This document shows positions 1 through 4,749 of a stretch of 7,187 bases of DNA, piece by piece (positions within the stretch are counted from its first letter, which is position 1; each line of letters starts with the position of its first letter). The notes beneath the pieces were generated by a model that searched no databases, was not told where the DNA came from, and was given only the letters and a program-made list of their open reading frames with translations. The DNA comes from Acinetobacter bohemicus ANC 3994 (GTDB taxonomy: Bacteria; Pseudomonadota; Gammaproteobacteria; Pseudomonadales; Moraxellaceae). The translations under genes were made by a program, and so were the position numbers. The stretch lies in NCBI RefSeq assembly GCF_000367925.1, contig NZ_KB849173.1, positions 1 to 7,187 of the forward strand. The letters are read 5' to 3'.

Positions 1-95
1 TTGAGAATGAGATCATCGTTAGCTCTACACTTGTTGACCACTTAGACGTTGAATACAACGAGTTGTTACAGCTACAGCAGCAGATTCAACAACAA
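1..95. repeat. Terminal direct repeat, copy 1 (circular contig overlap)
   Basis: Bases 1-95 are identical to 7093-7187, base for base, and the relaxase reading frame stays in phase when one copy is removed. This is the overlap left when a circular molecule is assembled as a linear contig, not a biological duplication. The true circle is 7092 bp. Confidence 0.95.
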
Positions 96-548
96 ACTTA
101 TCAAGCAGAGCAACGTAAGAAACAAGATGAATATAATCCAGTAGTGGGGTACAACTTATCTGTGCGCTTGAACCACACTATTTACAGTCACAGCTTGAGC
201 AATCATTTGAAAGAGATCATCAGTTTGTCAGATCAGCAATTAAGCTCACCAGAGAACATTGCTGCCCTGCTTGAACGAAAAGCATCATTGCTGAATGAAG
301 TAGCTGTGAAAGAAGAAAAGCGAAAAGACGTATTAGTGTTAGTTAATGAAATCTATAAATACGACTTAAAGGCTTTGGAGCATAATTCAAGAGGTCGATC
401 TATGAACTATGCTGAAACTAGGCATTTTGAACGCTTGAATGAGCGTATTTCACGACTTGAGCAAATGAATAGTCCGAAAGTACCTCAAGCCAAAACGCAT
501 GAAAATACGCGGAATAACAATGATTCTGACAATACTTTTACATCTTAA
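1..548 (+). CDS. mobA: MobA/MobL-family relaxase, C-terminal part (continues from the right end of the window)
   Basis: This is the end of the relaxase gene that starts at 6288. Because 1-95 repeats 7093-7187 exactly, the frame passes through the contig junction unbroken: codon 270 begins at base 3 and the TAA stop is at 546-548. The joined protein is 450 aa. This part (residues 270-450) lies beyond the catalytic domain. It is hydrophilic and rich in Gln, Glu and Lys, with a Gln run near residues 291-302 and a further heptad-like helix near residues 430-436, so it is probably coiled coil used for DNA or partner contacts. An ATG at 63 is only an internal methionine-like codon on this circle (TTG-rich context, no ribosome site) and should not be taken as a separate gene start. 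The 3' terminal 70 bases have a diverged second copy at 3508-3577. Confidence 0.9.
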   Translation, partial: ENEIIVSSTLVDHLDVEYNELLQLQQQIQQQTYQAEQRKKQDEYNPVVGYNLSVRLNHTIYSHSLSNHLKEIISLSDQQLSSPENIAALLERKASLLNEVAVKEEKRKDVLVLVNEIYKYDLKALEHNSRGRSMNYAETRHFERLNERISRLEQMNSPKVPQAKTHENTRNNNDSDNTFTS

Positions 549-634
549 TCGAAGGGGATAAGTACCGAAAAGTAAGAATGAATGTCCTATGCAAATTCGC
601 TCATAGATTCAACTTTGAATGAATTCTTCTTATA

Positions 635-803
635 AAAAACCCTCGACTCCAAAAAGTTCGTAACATTATGATGTTTATTGTAAAAGTAATCACAATAATT
701 AATTTTTAAAATTAAAAACCCTTGACCCCAAAAAGATTGTAACATTATGAAATATATAACTAAATATGCTATATTAATTTTTAAAAAATGGAGTCAAGGG
801 TTT
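635..803. repeat. Tandem repeat of about 79 bp with an inverted third head
   Basis: A 37-base segment at 635-671 recurs at 714-750 with four mismatches, sharing the head AAAAACCCTYGACYCC and the tail GTAACATTATGA. A shared 14-mer, ATTAATTTTTAAAA, follows each copy (698-711 and 773-786), so the unit is about 75-79 bp and occurs twice. The head then returns inverted at 790-803 (GGAGTCAAGGGTTT). Head 2 and this inverted copy could pair with one mismatch. The segment has no gene and sits just downstream of mobA. Possible roles are a transcription end region, a MITE-like remnant, or a protein-binding array; the sequence does not decide between them. Confidence 0.75.
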
Positions 804-809
804 GTAATA

Positions 810-923
810 TTAGTTGCTAAATTCTATTTCTATGAGGACAGCCACTTCATCTGAATGTGCGTTATCTTCATTAATATTTTCTAAAAGCTCGGCTTCCCTT
901 AGAGATAAAAGCAGCTTAAGTAT
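810..923 (-). pseudogene. Remnant of a minus-strand coding sequence (C-terminal 37 codons)
   Basis: On the minus strand, an open frame from 923 to the TAA at 812-810 reads as ordinary hydrophilic protein: REAELLENINEDNAHSDEVA, then VLIEIEFSN. It is preceded in frame by TGA (926-924) and has no usable start codon or ribosome site. It lies directly beyond the brnA terminator. It looks like the tail of a gene whose front was replaced when brnTA arrived. The family is not recognisable. The call rests only on amino-acid composition and position, so chance is possible. Confidence 0.35.
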
Positions 924-931
924 TCAAAAGA

Positions 932-953
932 AAAAGGAGTCGAGGCTCCTTTT
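932..953 (-). terminator. Rho-independent terminator of brnTA
   Basis: An 8-bp stem, AAAAGGAG (932-939) with CTCCTTTT (946-953), encloses a 6-base loop. It begins at the base after the brnA stop codon. On the minus strand the right arm runs into CTTTTTCTTTT, a U-rich tail, which gives the direction. The loop and arm contain GGAGTCGAGG, the exact reverse complement of the head of the first repeat at 641-650. Confidence 0.75.
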
Positions 954-1268
954 CTACTGTGTATTTTTTAATTCTTTCAGCATTGCATCACGTAAAATTT
1001 TATTCATACGTGTCTGATAGCCTTTCCCTTGTGTTTTTAACCAAGCTAGTACATCAGCATCAAGACGGACTGATGTTTGCTGCTTCACTGGACGATAAAA
1101 TTGTCCATGACGAACCGCATTGCTCCAGTCTGTAATTTCAGGAATATCTGACAAGTCTAATTGCTCATCAGAAGTAGTTCCTTTAGCAAGCAAGCGTTTA
1201 ATTTCAGCATCTTGCTTATCACTGAAATTTTCATTCAGTTCTTTGCGTGTGTATCTAACCATGCTCAT
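954..1268 (-). CDS. brnA: BrnA-type antitoxin
   Basis: This is the antitoxin of a type II BrnT/BrnA pair. BrnA binds and neutralises the BrnT ribonuclease and, in the family, represses its own operon. The protein is 104 aa, a usual length. The C-terminal half carries the ribbon-helix-helix signature of the family, QTSVRLDADVLAWLKTQGKG followed by YQTRMNKILRDAM (about residues 65-96). The N-terminal half, with its EITDW segment, is the expected toxin-binding part. Its start overlaps the end of brnT by 14 bases in an ATGAGCATGGTTAG context, which implies translational coupling; a second in-frame ATG two codons later is possible. A terminator follows immediately. In Acinetobacter the homologous pair has also been called SplA/SplT. 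Confidence 0.92.
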   Translation of the reverse strand: MSMVRYTRKELNENFSDKQDAEIKRLLAKGTTSDEQLDLSDIPEITDWSNAVRHGQFYRPVKQQTSVRLDADVLAWLKTQGKGYQTRMNKILRDAMLKELKNTQ

Positions 1269-1551
1269 ATTGATTTCGCTCCGCTTTGGTTACTTCCCTT
1301 GCACTGATAATTCGTATGATTTCACAGTCATCTTCATCGAAGATGGTGTGGGCGACTAATAACATCAGTACGCCTTTGACCATACCAATGGTTTGCCAAC
1401 GTTCTTCACCACCAGTATGTCTATCTTGGATTGAGATCCTTAAAGGATCATCAAAAATAAGGCTTGCTGTTTCAAAAGATACATCATGTTTTTTCTGATT
1501 CTTTTGGTTCTTCGCCTCATCCCATTCGAAATACAGTTCCATAAAAAACAT
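1255..1551 (-). CDS. brnT: BrnT-type ribonuclease toxin
   Basis: This is the toxin of the BrnT/BrnA system. BrnT is a small RelE-like-fold ribonuclease that blocks translation and causes reversible growth arrest when free of BrnA. The 98 aa show the family pattern in order: FEWDEAKNQKNQKKHDVSF near the N terminus, a central ER (residues 50-51) before a glycine-containing strand, and C-terminal RIISAREVTKAERNQY. The start at 1551 gives MFFMELYFEWD; the ATG at 1542 (MELYFEWD) fits the usual length of the family better, and neither has a clear ribosome site, so the start is uncertain by three codons. It is the promoter-proximal gene, with brnA translationally coupled behind it, and it serves plasmid maintenance. 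Confidence 0.92.
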   Translation of the reverse strand: MFFMELYFEWDEAKNQKNQKKHDVSFETASLIFDDPLRISIQDRHTGGEERWQTIGMVKGVLMLLVAHTIFDEDDCEIIRIISAREVTKAERNQYEHG

Positions 1552-1557
1552 TCAAAT

Positions 1558-1597
1558 TTGTATATACAATAATGTATCACATATTTGTATCACTCAA
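1558..1597 (-). promoter_or_regulatory. brnTA promoter and likely BrnA operator
   Basis: On the minus strand, TTGAGT (1597-1592) and CATTAT (1574-1569) are separated by 17 bases and match 4/6 positions each to sigma-70 -35 and -10 elements. A perfect 12-bp palindrome, TTGTATATACAA, lies at 1558-1569, beside the -10 box and over the expected start point. On the plus strand TGTATCAC occurs twice at 13-base spacing (1573-1580 and 1586-1593), and TGTAT once more within the palindrome. Such a cluster over a toxin-antitoxin promoter is what autorepression by a ribbon-helix-helix antitoxin would need. The binding itself is inferred. Confidence 0.5.
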
Positions 1598-1630
1598 GCT
1601 AAAAAGCGTAAATAGTGGTCAAATTTATTG

Positions 1631-1650
1631 GCAAAACATACCAGTTTTGC
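1631..1650. repeat. Small inverted repeat
   Basis: GCAAAAC (1631-1637) and GTTTTGC (1644-1650) form a perfect 7-bp stem with a 6-base loop, just left of the terminator-like hairpin at 1656-1687. There is no gene here. It may be part of a composite terminator left over from an earlier neighbour. Confidence 0.4.
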
Positions 1651-1655
1651 TCATA

Positions 1656-1695
1656 AAAAAGCCGATATGTTTCTATATCAGCTTTTTGCGGTTTT
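1656..1695 (+). terminator. Terminator-like hairpin between brnTA and the pdif module
   Basis: AAAAAGC (1656-1662) pairs with GCTTTTT (1681-1687), and after one mismatch GATAT (1664-1668) pairs with ATATC (1675-1679); more T follows (TTTTTT at 1692-1697). The A-rich left arm means it could act in both directions. No plus-strand gene lies directly upstream, so it appears orphaned. The rest of 1552-1960 holds the brnTA promoter, the pdif site and the leader of the next gene, and no other gene is visible. Confidence 0.55.
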
Positions 1696-1749
1696 TTAGA
1701 ATTCTGATATTTTGTTAAGCTATTGATTTTAAATTAAAATATTAAAACA

Positions 1750-1777
1750 ATTTCGTATAAGCACCATTATGTTAAAT
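1750..1777 (+). other. pdif site (XerC/XerD recombination site), C/D orientation
   Basis: This is a 28-bp plasmid dif site of the Acinetobacter type: XerC arm ATTTCGTATAA at 1750-1760, a 6-base spacer (GCACCA), and XerD arm TTATGTTAAAT at 1767-1777. Chromosomal XerC and XerD recombine such sites, and pairs of them delimit mobile gene modules on Acinetobacter plasmids. Its partner at 2672-2699 is in the opposite orientation. The assignment is based on the close match of both arms to the known consensus. Confidence 0.85.
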
Positions 1778-1960
1778 GAATGATTTTTTGATTGAATCAT
1801 ATGTCCGCTGTATATATATTTAATCAGTCTCTTGCCTAATTACCTGATCATAATTCTAGTAATTTCTTAAACATTAGAATCGTTCAAATTTTAACTTTTG
1901 CAAGAATTCTAAAGCCATGTAAGAAAATAAGATATTTTAATAAATTTCAAAGGGGGTAAC

Positions 1961-2644
1961 ATGTCATACCAATCAGATTATTCAATTTCATTATTCACTG
2001 ATAAAAATCGAGAAAATTTACACAAAAAATTTGAAATCAGCACTCATAATGACCAAATTAGAGGCGAAATAGAATATGCATATAGTAAAATAACCAAAGA
2101 AGATAACATTAACCTTGATCTTATTAAGTTTGTTACAGAAGACTTAAGTATAAGAAAATTTGATAATTTAATACGTGAAATTTTTTATCGTAAGGATTTC
2201 GAAGATATCCAAATTACAAAAATTAGTGATTTATTAGAAAAAGGGGAAATTGGTAATAGTGATCCTGATTTTCAATTTAAATATCCTGAACAATTTAAAA
2301 TACATAATCATATAAAAATTGAATCAGAACAAAACCTAGCTCTGCTTGGAGAGCAGTTAGACATATTAATATTTGAACTGAAAAAAGATTGGATAAAGAG
2401 TGATTATCGTTTTGAAGAAGATATAAAAGAAAAACTTTCTCTAGATTTTGAACAAGAAAATAATTTGGACTATGGCTACTGTGAAAGTGAACTAGTTTTA
2501 TTCGATATATTGGCTTTTATAAAATATGCAATTTTATATATCAATAACAACCCTAATGCAGAAATGTACTATACACAGGAAACATATGAAGAATTTTATT
2601 ACTCAAGCGAAGCGTATAAAATTGTAGAGAAACAATTAAGCTAA
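1961..2644 (+). CDS. Hypothetical protein, sole gene of the pdif module
   Basis: I do not recognise this 227-aa protein. The start at 1961 is well supported by a strong ribosome site, AAAGGGGGT, about 4 bases before the ATG. The protein is acidic and rich in Glu, Asp, Asn, Ile and Tyr. It has no signal peptide and no convincing membrane segment; a hydrophobic stretch near the C terminus (VLFDILAFIKYAILYI) looks like a buried helix. There are no obvious catalytic or metal motifs and one cysteine. Codon use is very AT-biased, more so than mobA. It is the only gene between two inverted pdif sites, so it was probably acquired as a unit. Single-gene modules of this kind often carry stability, resistance or defence cargo, but nothing in the sequence assigns a function. 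Confidence 0.8.
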   Translation: MSYQSDYSISLFTDKNRENLHKKFEISTHNDQIRGEIEYAYSKITKEDNINLDLIKFVTEDLSIRKFDNLIREIFYRKDFEDIQITKISDLLEKGEIGNSDPDFQFKYPEQFKIHNHIKIESEQNLALLGEQLDILIFELKKDWIKSDYRFEEDIKEKLSLDFEQENNLDYGYCESELVLFDILAFIKYAILYINNNPNAEMYYTQETYEEFYYSSEAYKIVEKQLS

Positions 2645-2671
2645 AGAAAGATGATTAATGAATTTTCCTAA

Positions 2672-2699
2672 AATTAACATAATACACCTTATACGAAAT
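2672..2699 (-). other. pdif site (XerC/XerD recombination site), D/C orientation
   Basis: XerD arm AATTAACATAA at 2672-2682, spacer TACACC, and XerC arm TTATACGAAAT at 2689-2699. The XerC arm is the exact reverse complement of that in the 1750-1777 site, and the XerD arm differs from its partner by one base. The site is in inverted orientation to the first and begins 27 bases after the stop of the 227-aa gene. Together they bound an 894-bp module at 1778-2671. Confidence 0.88.
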
Positions 2700-2737
2700 G
2701 CTTTGATTTATCCCTTCTAAATCATTGTCTTACTTCG

Positions 2738-2775
2738 AGCCGTTCCAGTATTCAGCGCACTGGAACGGCTTTTTT
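2738..2775 (+). terminator. Strong rho-independent terminator
   Basis: A perfect 12-bp stem, AGCCGTTCCAGT (2738-2749) with ACTGGAACGGCT (2759-2770), a 9-base loop and a run of six T (2770-2775). It acts on plus-strand transcripts, today that of the 227-aa gene. It lies only 38 bases beyond the pdif site, so it may belong to the receiving backbone. It also shows that the open frame extending upstream of 2917 is not translated from 2725. Confidence 0.9.
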
Positions 2776-2916
2776 GTGATTCTTCATGTTCCACGATCAA
2801 TAAGTGAGCAATGCTCCACAGCTTTAATTAGATGTATTAATCAATTTGATATATTGTTCTTCTTCGAGATGGAACACATATTGAATTGTTTTAAAAAAAA
2901 TTATCAGGAAAGATAT

Positions 2917-3462
2917 ATGTCCTTAGTAACTATTGTTGAAGCATCTAAGCAATTTGGCATAGGAAGAACAGCAATTTATAAAGCCATTAAGCGCGGTGAT
3001 CTAACAGCTAAAAAAAATAATGATGGCGTTCAGGTTGTTGATGCTCAGGATATGGTTAGATTATTTGGATCATCACGTAAAGCCAATGTTTCTATAGTTG
3101 TTTCAGGAAACAGCATGTTAGAGAAACAGCAGGACAGTGAACAAGTTATACAAGAATTAAGAGAACAGTTAAAAGAATTAAAACAAGATAAAGAGTTCTT
3201 AAAGCAAGAGATATCAAGCATTAGGAAGGATTTTGATGATTATAAACTGATGATTACTTATAAGGGGAATTTATCTAGCGTAGAAACAGAGGAAACAGTT
3301 TCGAAAAATGAAAAAAACAATGTTGGTGTGCAAGAAAAACATAATGGAATACAGCCAGAAACACCTAATAAGGCTAGAGTAGAGGATAGTAAAAAAGATG
3401 TGCTTTTAGCGGAAGAACAACTGAAACTAAAGAAGGGATTTTTTAGAAAATTATTTTTCTAG
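2917..3462 (+). CDS. HTH/coiled-coil plasmid DNA-binding protein (Acinetobacter 'plasmid replication DNA-binding protein' type)
   Basis: A 181-aa protein. Residues 4-30 (IVEASKQFGIGRTAIYKAIK and on) form an N-terminal helix-turn-helix, followed by a wing-like segment to about residue 52. Residues 72-112 form a strongly predicted coiled coil (EQVIQELREQLKELKQDKEF and on). A polar linker follows, and a basic, hydrophobic tail, KKGFFRKLFF, ends the protein. This layout matches the DNA-binding proteins usually encoded next to the Rep_3 initiator on Acinetobacter plasmids, whose role in replication or copy control is not firmly established. The start at 2917 is chosen because AGGAA lies 6 bases upstream and MSLVTIVEAS begins the HTH; the 64 extra in-frame codons from 2725 cross a terminator. 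Oddly, no Rep_3 gene is present anywhere on the circle. Confidence 0.75.
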   Translation: MSLVTIVEASKQFGIGRTAIYKAIKRGDLTAKKNNDGVQVVDAQDMVRLFGSSRKANVSIVVSGNSMLEKQQDSEQVIQELREQLKELKQDKEFLKQEISSIRKDFDDYKLMITYKGNLSSVETEETVSKNEKNNVGVQEKHNGIQPETPNKARVEDSKKDVLLAEEQLKLKKGFFRKLFF

Positions 3463-3504
3463 GTTAGAGCGCACGATTGAGAGTAAGTCAACGATTTCGC
3501 ATAA

Positions 3505-3645
3505 TGTAAGCCCAAAATCAATAATGATAAGAAACTCGAAAATACGCGAAATCACGACGATTTAAACAATACTTTTAGTCCACAGTTAAAAACAAACGTG
3601 CAAATTTTCCAGTGTGGAACTGTCAAACATGGCATAAGTCAATAA
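3505..3645 (+). pseudogene. Truncated remnant of a mobA-like 3' end
   Basis: Bases 3508-3577 align without gaps to 471-540 of mobA, in the same reading frame; within 3538-3577 versus 501-540, 33 of 40 bases match. The encoded tails share 12 of 25 residues, including ENTRN and NTF. Where mobA stops (TAA at 546), this copy reads on through PQLKTNVQIF and about 14 further residues to a TAA at 3643-3645. Upstream, an in-frame TAA at 3502-3504 cuts it off, and there is no start codon context. It is therefore the tail of a relative of mobA, not a recent duplicate, and probably marks an old recombination joint. Confidence 0.65.
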
Positions 3646-3665
3646 GTATATGACATATAAAAGAA

Positions 3666-3699
3666 AAAACCCAAAATTGCTATTGCAATTTTGGGTTTT
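3666..3699 (+). terminator. Bidirectional terminator-like hairpin
   Basis: A perfect 15-bp stem, AAAACCCAAAATTGC (3666-3680) with GCAATTTTGGGTTTT (3685-3699), around a TATT loop, with T-rich sequence continuing (GTTCTTT). Because both arms end in A4 or T4, it can end transcripts from either side. It separates the HTH gene and mobA remnant from the structured-RNA region. Part of the arm, ACCCAAAATTG, recurs at 3840-3850. Confidence 0.75.
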
Positions 3700-3847
3700 G
3701 TTCTTTAAATTGTCGGTACGCAGTTATTTGATGTATCAGCATCAGATAACGAAGATCATAAGGTTTGGCGACCGTTATGATTTCACCAAAAGGCTTGTAC
3801 CTAACGACTATTATTCATTTATAACAGTAAAAAGACAAGACCCAAAA

Positions 3848-3876
3848 TTGAAAACTTCGTTATTTCAGCATGTTAA
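3848..3876 (+). promoter_or_regulatory. Candidate promoter of the structured RNA
   Basis: TTGAAA (3848-3853) and TGTTAA (3871-3876) are separated by 17 bases. The -35 box is good (5/6) and the -10 box weak (3/6). Transcription would begin near 3883, about 20 bases before the first helix of the RNA. It directly follows the second ACCCAAAATTG copy. This is a weak call, made only because position and spacing fit. Confidence 0.3.
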
Positions 3877-3902
3877 AACATCAAATAAGTTCTCTTGATC
3901 GA

Positions 3903-4383
3903 GCTTTGCCCGCTTCTGTGTGTCCGTTTTACGGTCGGCATGTGGTGTGGGTGGAAGGAATTAAGCGACGCTAGCGCACCACAGCGATTGTTTTAGAAGG
4001 ATATAAAAATCTAAAGCAGGAGTTGCTACTAGGGGAAATCGACAGAGCAACAGCGTCATGAGTAGCTGATAGGGCTTAAATCGTATATTGGGGGAACCCT
4101 TGCGGAGATAGCCTGATTCAGTTGGTTTGAGAACGTGTCGATGCGGTGTGTGAATCGTAATCTCAGCCTGTGTAGGAAAGCACAATTACCTACTGCCTTA
4201 CCCTTTGATGGGTCAATCCGATTCCGTGGCTCCAGAATAACGAAATCGAACGGCAATACTTTAAGGGCATGCAATTTTTGCAGGCTCTTAGGGTGAGTAT
4301 TGCCGCTTCACCTCAAACCGTTCACCTAAATAAAAATGACGAAGTCGTTTTTATTTAGGTGTAGGTGAAGAGTGAAGCGAAGC
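3903..4383 (+). ncRNA. Candidate large structured RNA, about 480 nt, possibly the replication-origin RNA
   Basis: This block holds no convincing protein gene. Sample lines have 34/60 (3901-3960) and 30/60 (4081-4140) G+C, against 18/60 in the neighbouring gene (2041-2100). Helices found by eye, in order: closing helix GCTT+CGCTTC (3903-3906, 3911-3916) with GAAGCG+AAGC (4374-4383); 3938-3947 with 3977-3985 (TGTGGTG core); 3992-3997 with 4010-4015; 4022-4027 with 4046-4051; 4105-4109 with 4160-4164, stacked on 4115-4120 with 4151-4156; 4172-4176 with 4189-4193; 4200-4203 with 4210-4213; 4219-4223 with 4244-4248; a 10-bp helix 4251-4260 with 4296-4305 enclosing 4263-4274 with 4278-4289; and 4306-4313 with 4363-4370 enclosing the 18-bp hairpin 4323-4361. 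Two G-U pairs (4266 with 4286, 4337 with 4347) become A-C mismatches on the other strand, so plus-strand transcription is favoured. No known family (RNase P, tmRNA, 6S, group I or II intron, ColE1 RNA II) is recognisable. Confidence 0.6.
4323..4361 (+). repeat. 18-bp hairpin at the 3' end of the structured RNA
   Basis: CACCTAAATAAAAA (4323-4336) pairs perfectly with 4348-4361; then a T-G wobble, GAC/GTC and a GAA triloop. It is framed by a second perfect 8-bp helix, CTTCACCT (4306-4313) with AGGTGAAG (4363-4370). No T run follows, so it is not an ordinary terminator. Within the structured RNA it is the most stable single element. Confidence 0.85.
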
Positions 4384-4492
4384 ATTTAGCCGTTTAATTC
4401 ACAGTGATATGATATGTAATGAATAGGGCAGAGCTGTTTTTCAGAAAAATAATAATTCTGCTTAGGCTAATTAATTAAATAATGGTGGTTAT

Positions 4493-4708
4493 ATGACAAA
4501 TGAAGAATTAGAAGTTTTAAATCAAAAACGTAAAGATTTAGAAGCATTGAAACAGTTTCTAAAAACTTCAACTCAAGAACAAAAAGCAGAAGCCTTTGAA
4601 AATGTAAGACAGCAAATCTTAAATAGTGAAGAATAATCAGAACTTACAGAACCTGATTTGAAAGATTTATTAGTACAAAACTTTACAGATAAAGAGCTAG
4701 GCGAATAA
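4493..4708 (+). pseudogene. Small ORF interrupted by an in-frame TAA (47 + 23 codons)
   Basis: ATG at 4493 opens a 47-codon frame that begins MTNEELEVLNQKRKDLEALK and stops at TAA 4634-4636. The same frame then continues without interruption for 23 more sense codons (SELTEPDLKDLLVQNFTDKE and on) to a second TAA at 4706-4708, two bases before the next ATG. Both halves are equally hydrophilic, helix-prone and rich in Glu and Lys, as if one 71-residue protein had gained an ochre codon from GAA or CAA. The ribosome site is weak (GGTGG, 4 bases before the ATG). The family is unknown. The 47-aa product may still be made, so this is either a fresh nonsense allele or a genuine short gene. It appears to head an operon with the secreted protein downstream. 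Confidence 0.55.
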
Positions 4709-4749
4709 GTATGCCTGTTGTTTTTTTTCAACCAACTCAAGGAAAAACG

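Noticed and set aside
1..95. Terminal direct repeats of a linear element or an integrated element's attachment sites
   Set aside because: The repeats lie inside one gene and restore its exact reading frame when merged, which fits a circular contig overlap much better.
814..1017. 67-codon plus-strand open frame
   Set aside because: It is antisense to brnA, its terminator and the gene remnant, and it contains the terminator stem; nothing supports translation.
2725..2916. Upstream in-frame extension of the HTH protein (64 codons from ATG 2725)
   Set aside because: It runs through a 12-bp-stem terminator with a T run at 2738-2775 and has no ribosome site; ATG 2917 has AGGAA at proper spacing and starts the HTH domain.
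3493..3503. XerC-arm-like ATTTCGCATAA near the mobA remnant
   Set aside because: The bases at the expected XerD position (CCCAAAATCAA) do not match, so at most it is a lone half-site.
3650..3898. 82-codon plus-strand open frame
   Set aside because: It begins inside the region of the 15-bp hairpin at 3666-3699, has no ribosome site and no family likeness, and its end overlaps the leader of the structured RNA.
3961..4274. Two overlapping minus-strand open frames (74 and 72 codons)
   Set aside because: They overlap each other in different frames, have no ribosome sites and unlikely protein composition, and lie antisense to the helices of the structured RNA.
3903..4383. ColE1-type RNA I/RNA II origin or a group I/II intron
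   Set aside because: None of the ColE1 origin sequence features or intron core motifs (such as a domain V hairpin) could be recognised; the region is reported as an unassigned structured RNA instead.
4472..4499. Degenerate pdif-like site before the small ORF (TAATTAAATAA, spacer TGGTGG, TTATATGACAA)
   Set aside because: Only 7/11 and 8/11 matches to the arms, in a region where AT-rich chance matches are common; it overlaps the start codon of the 4493 ORF. Too weak beside the two near-perfect sites.
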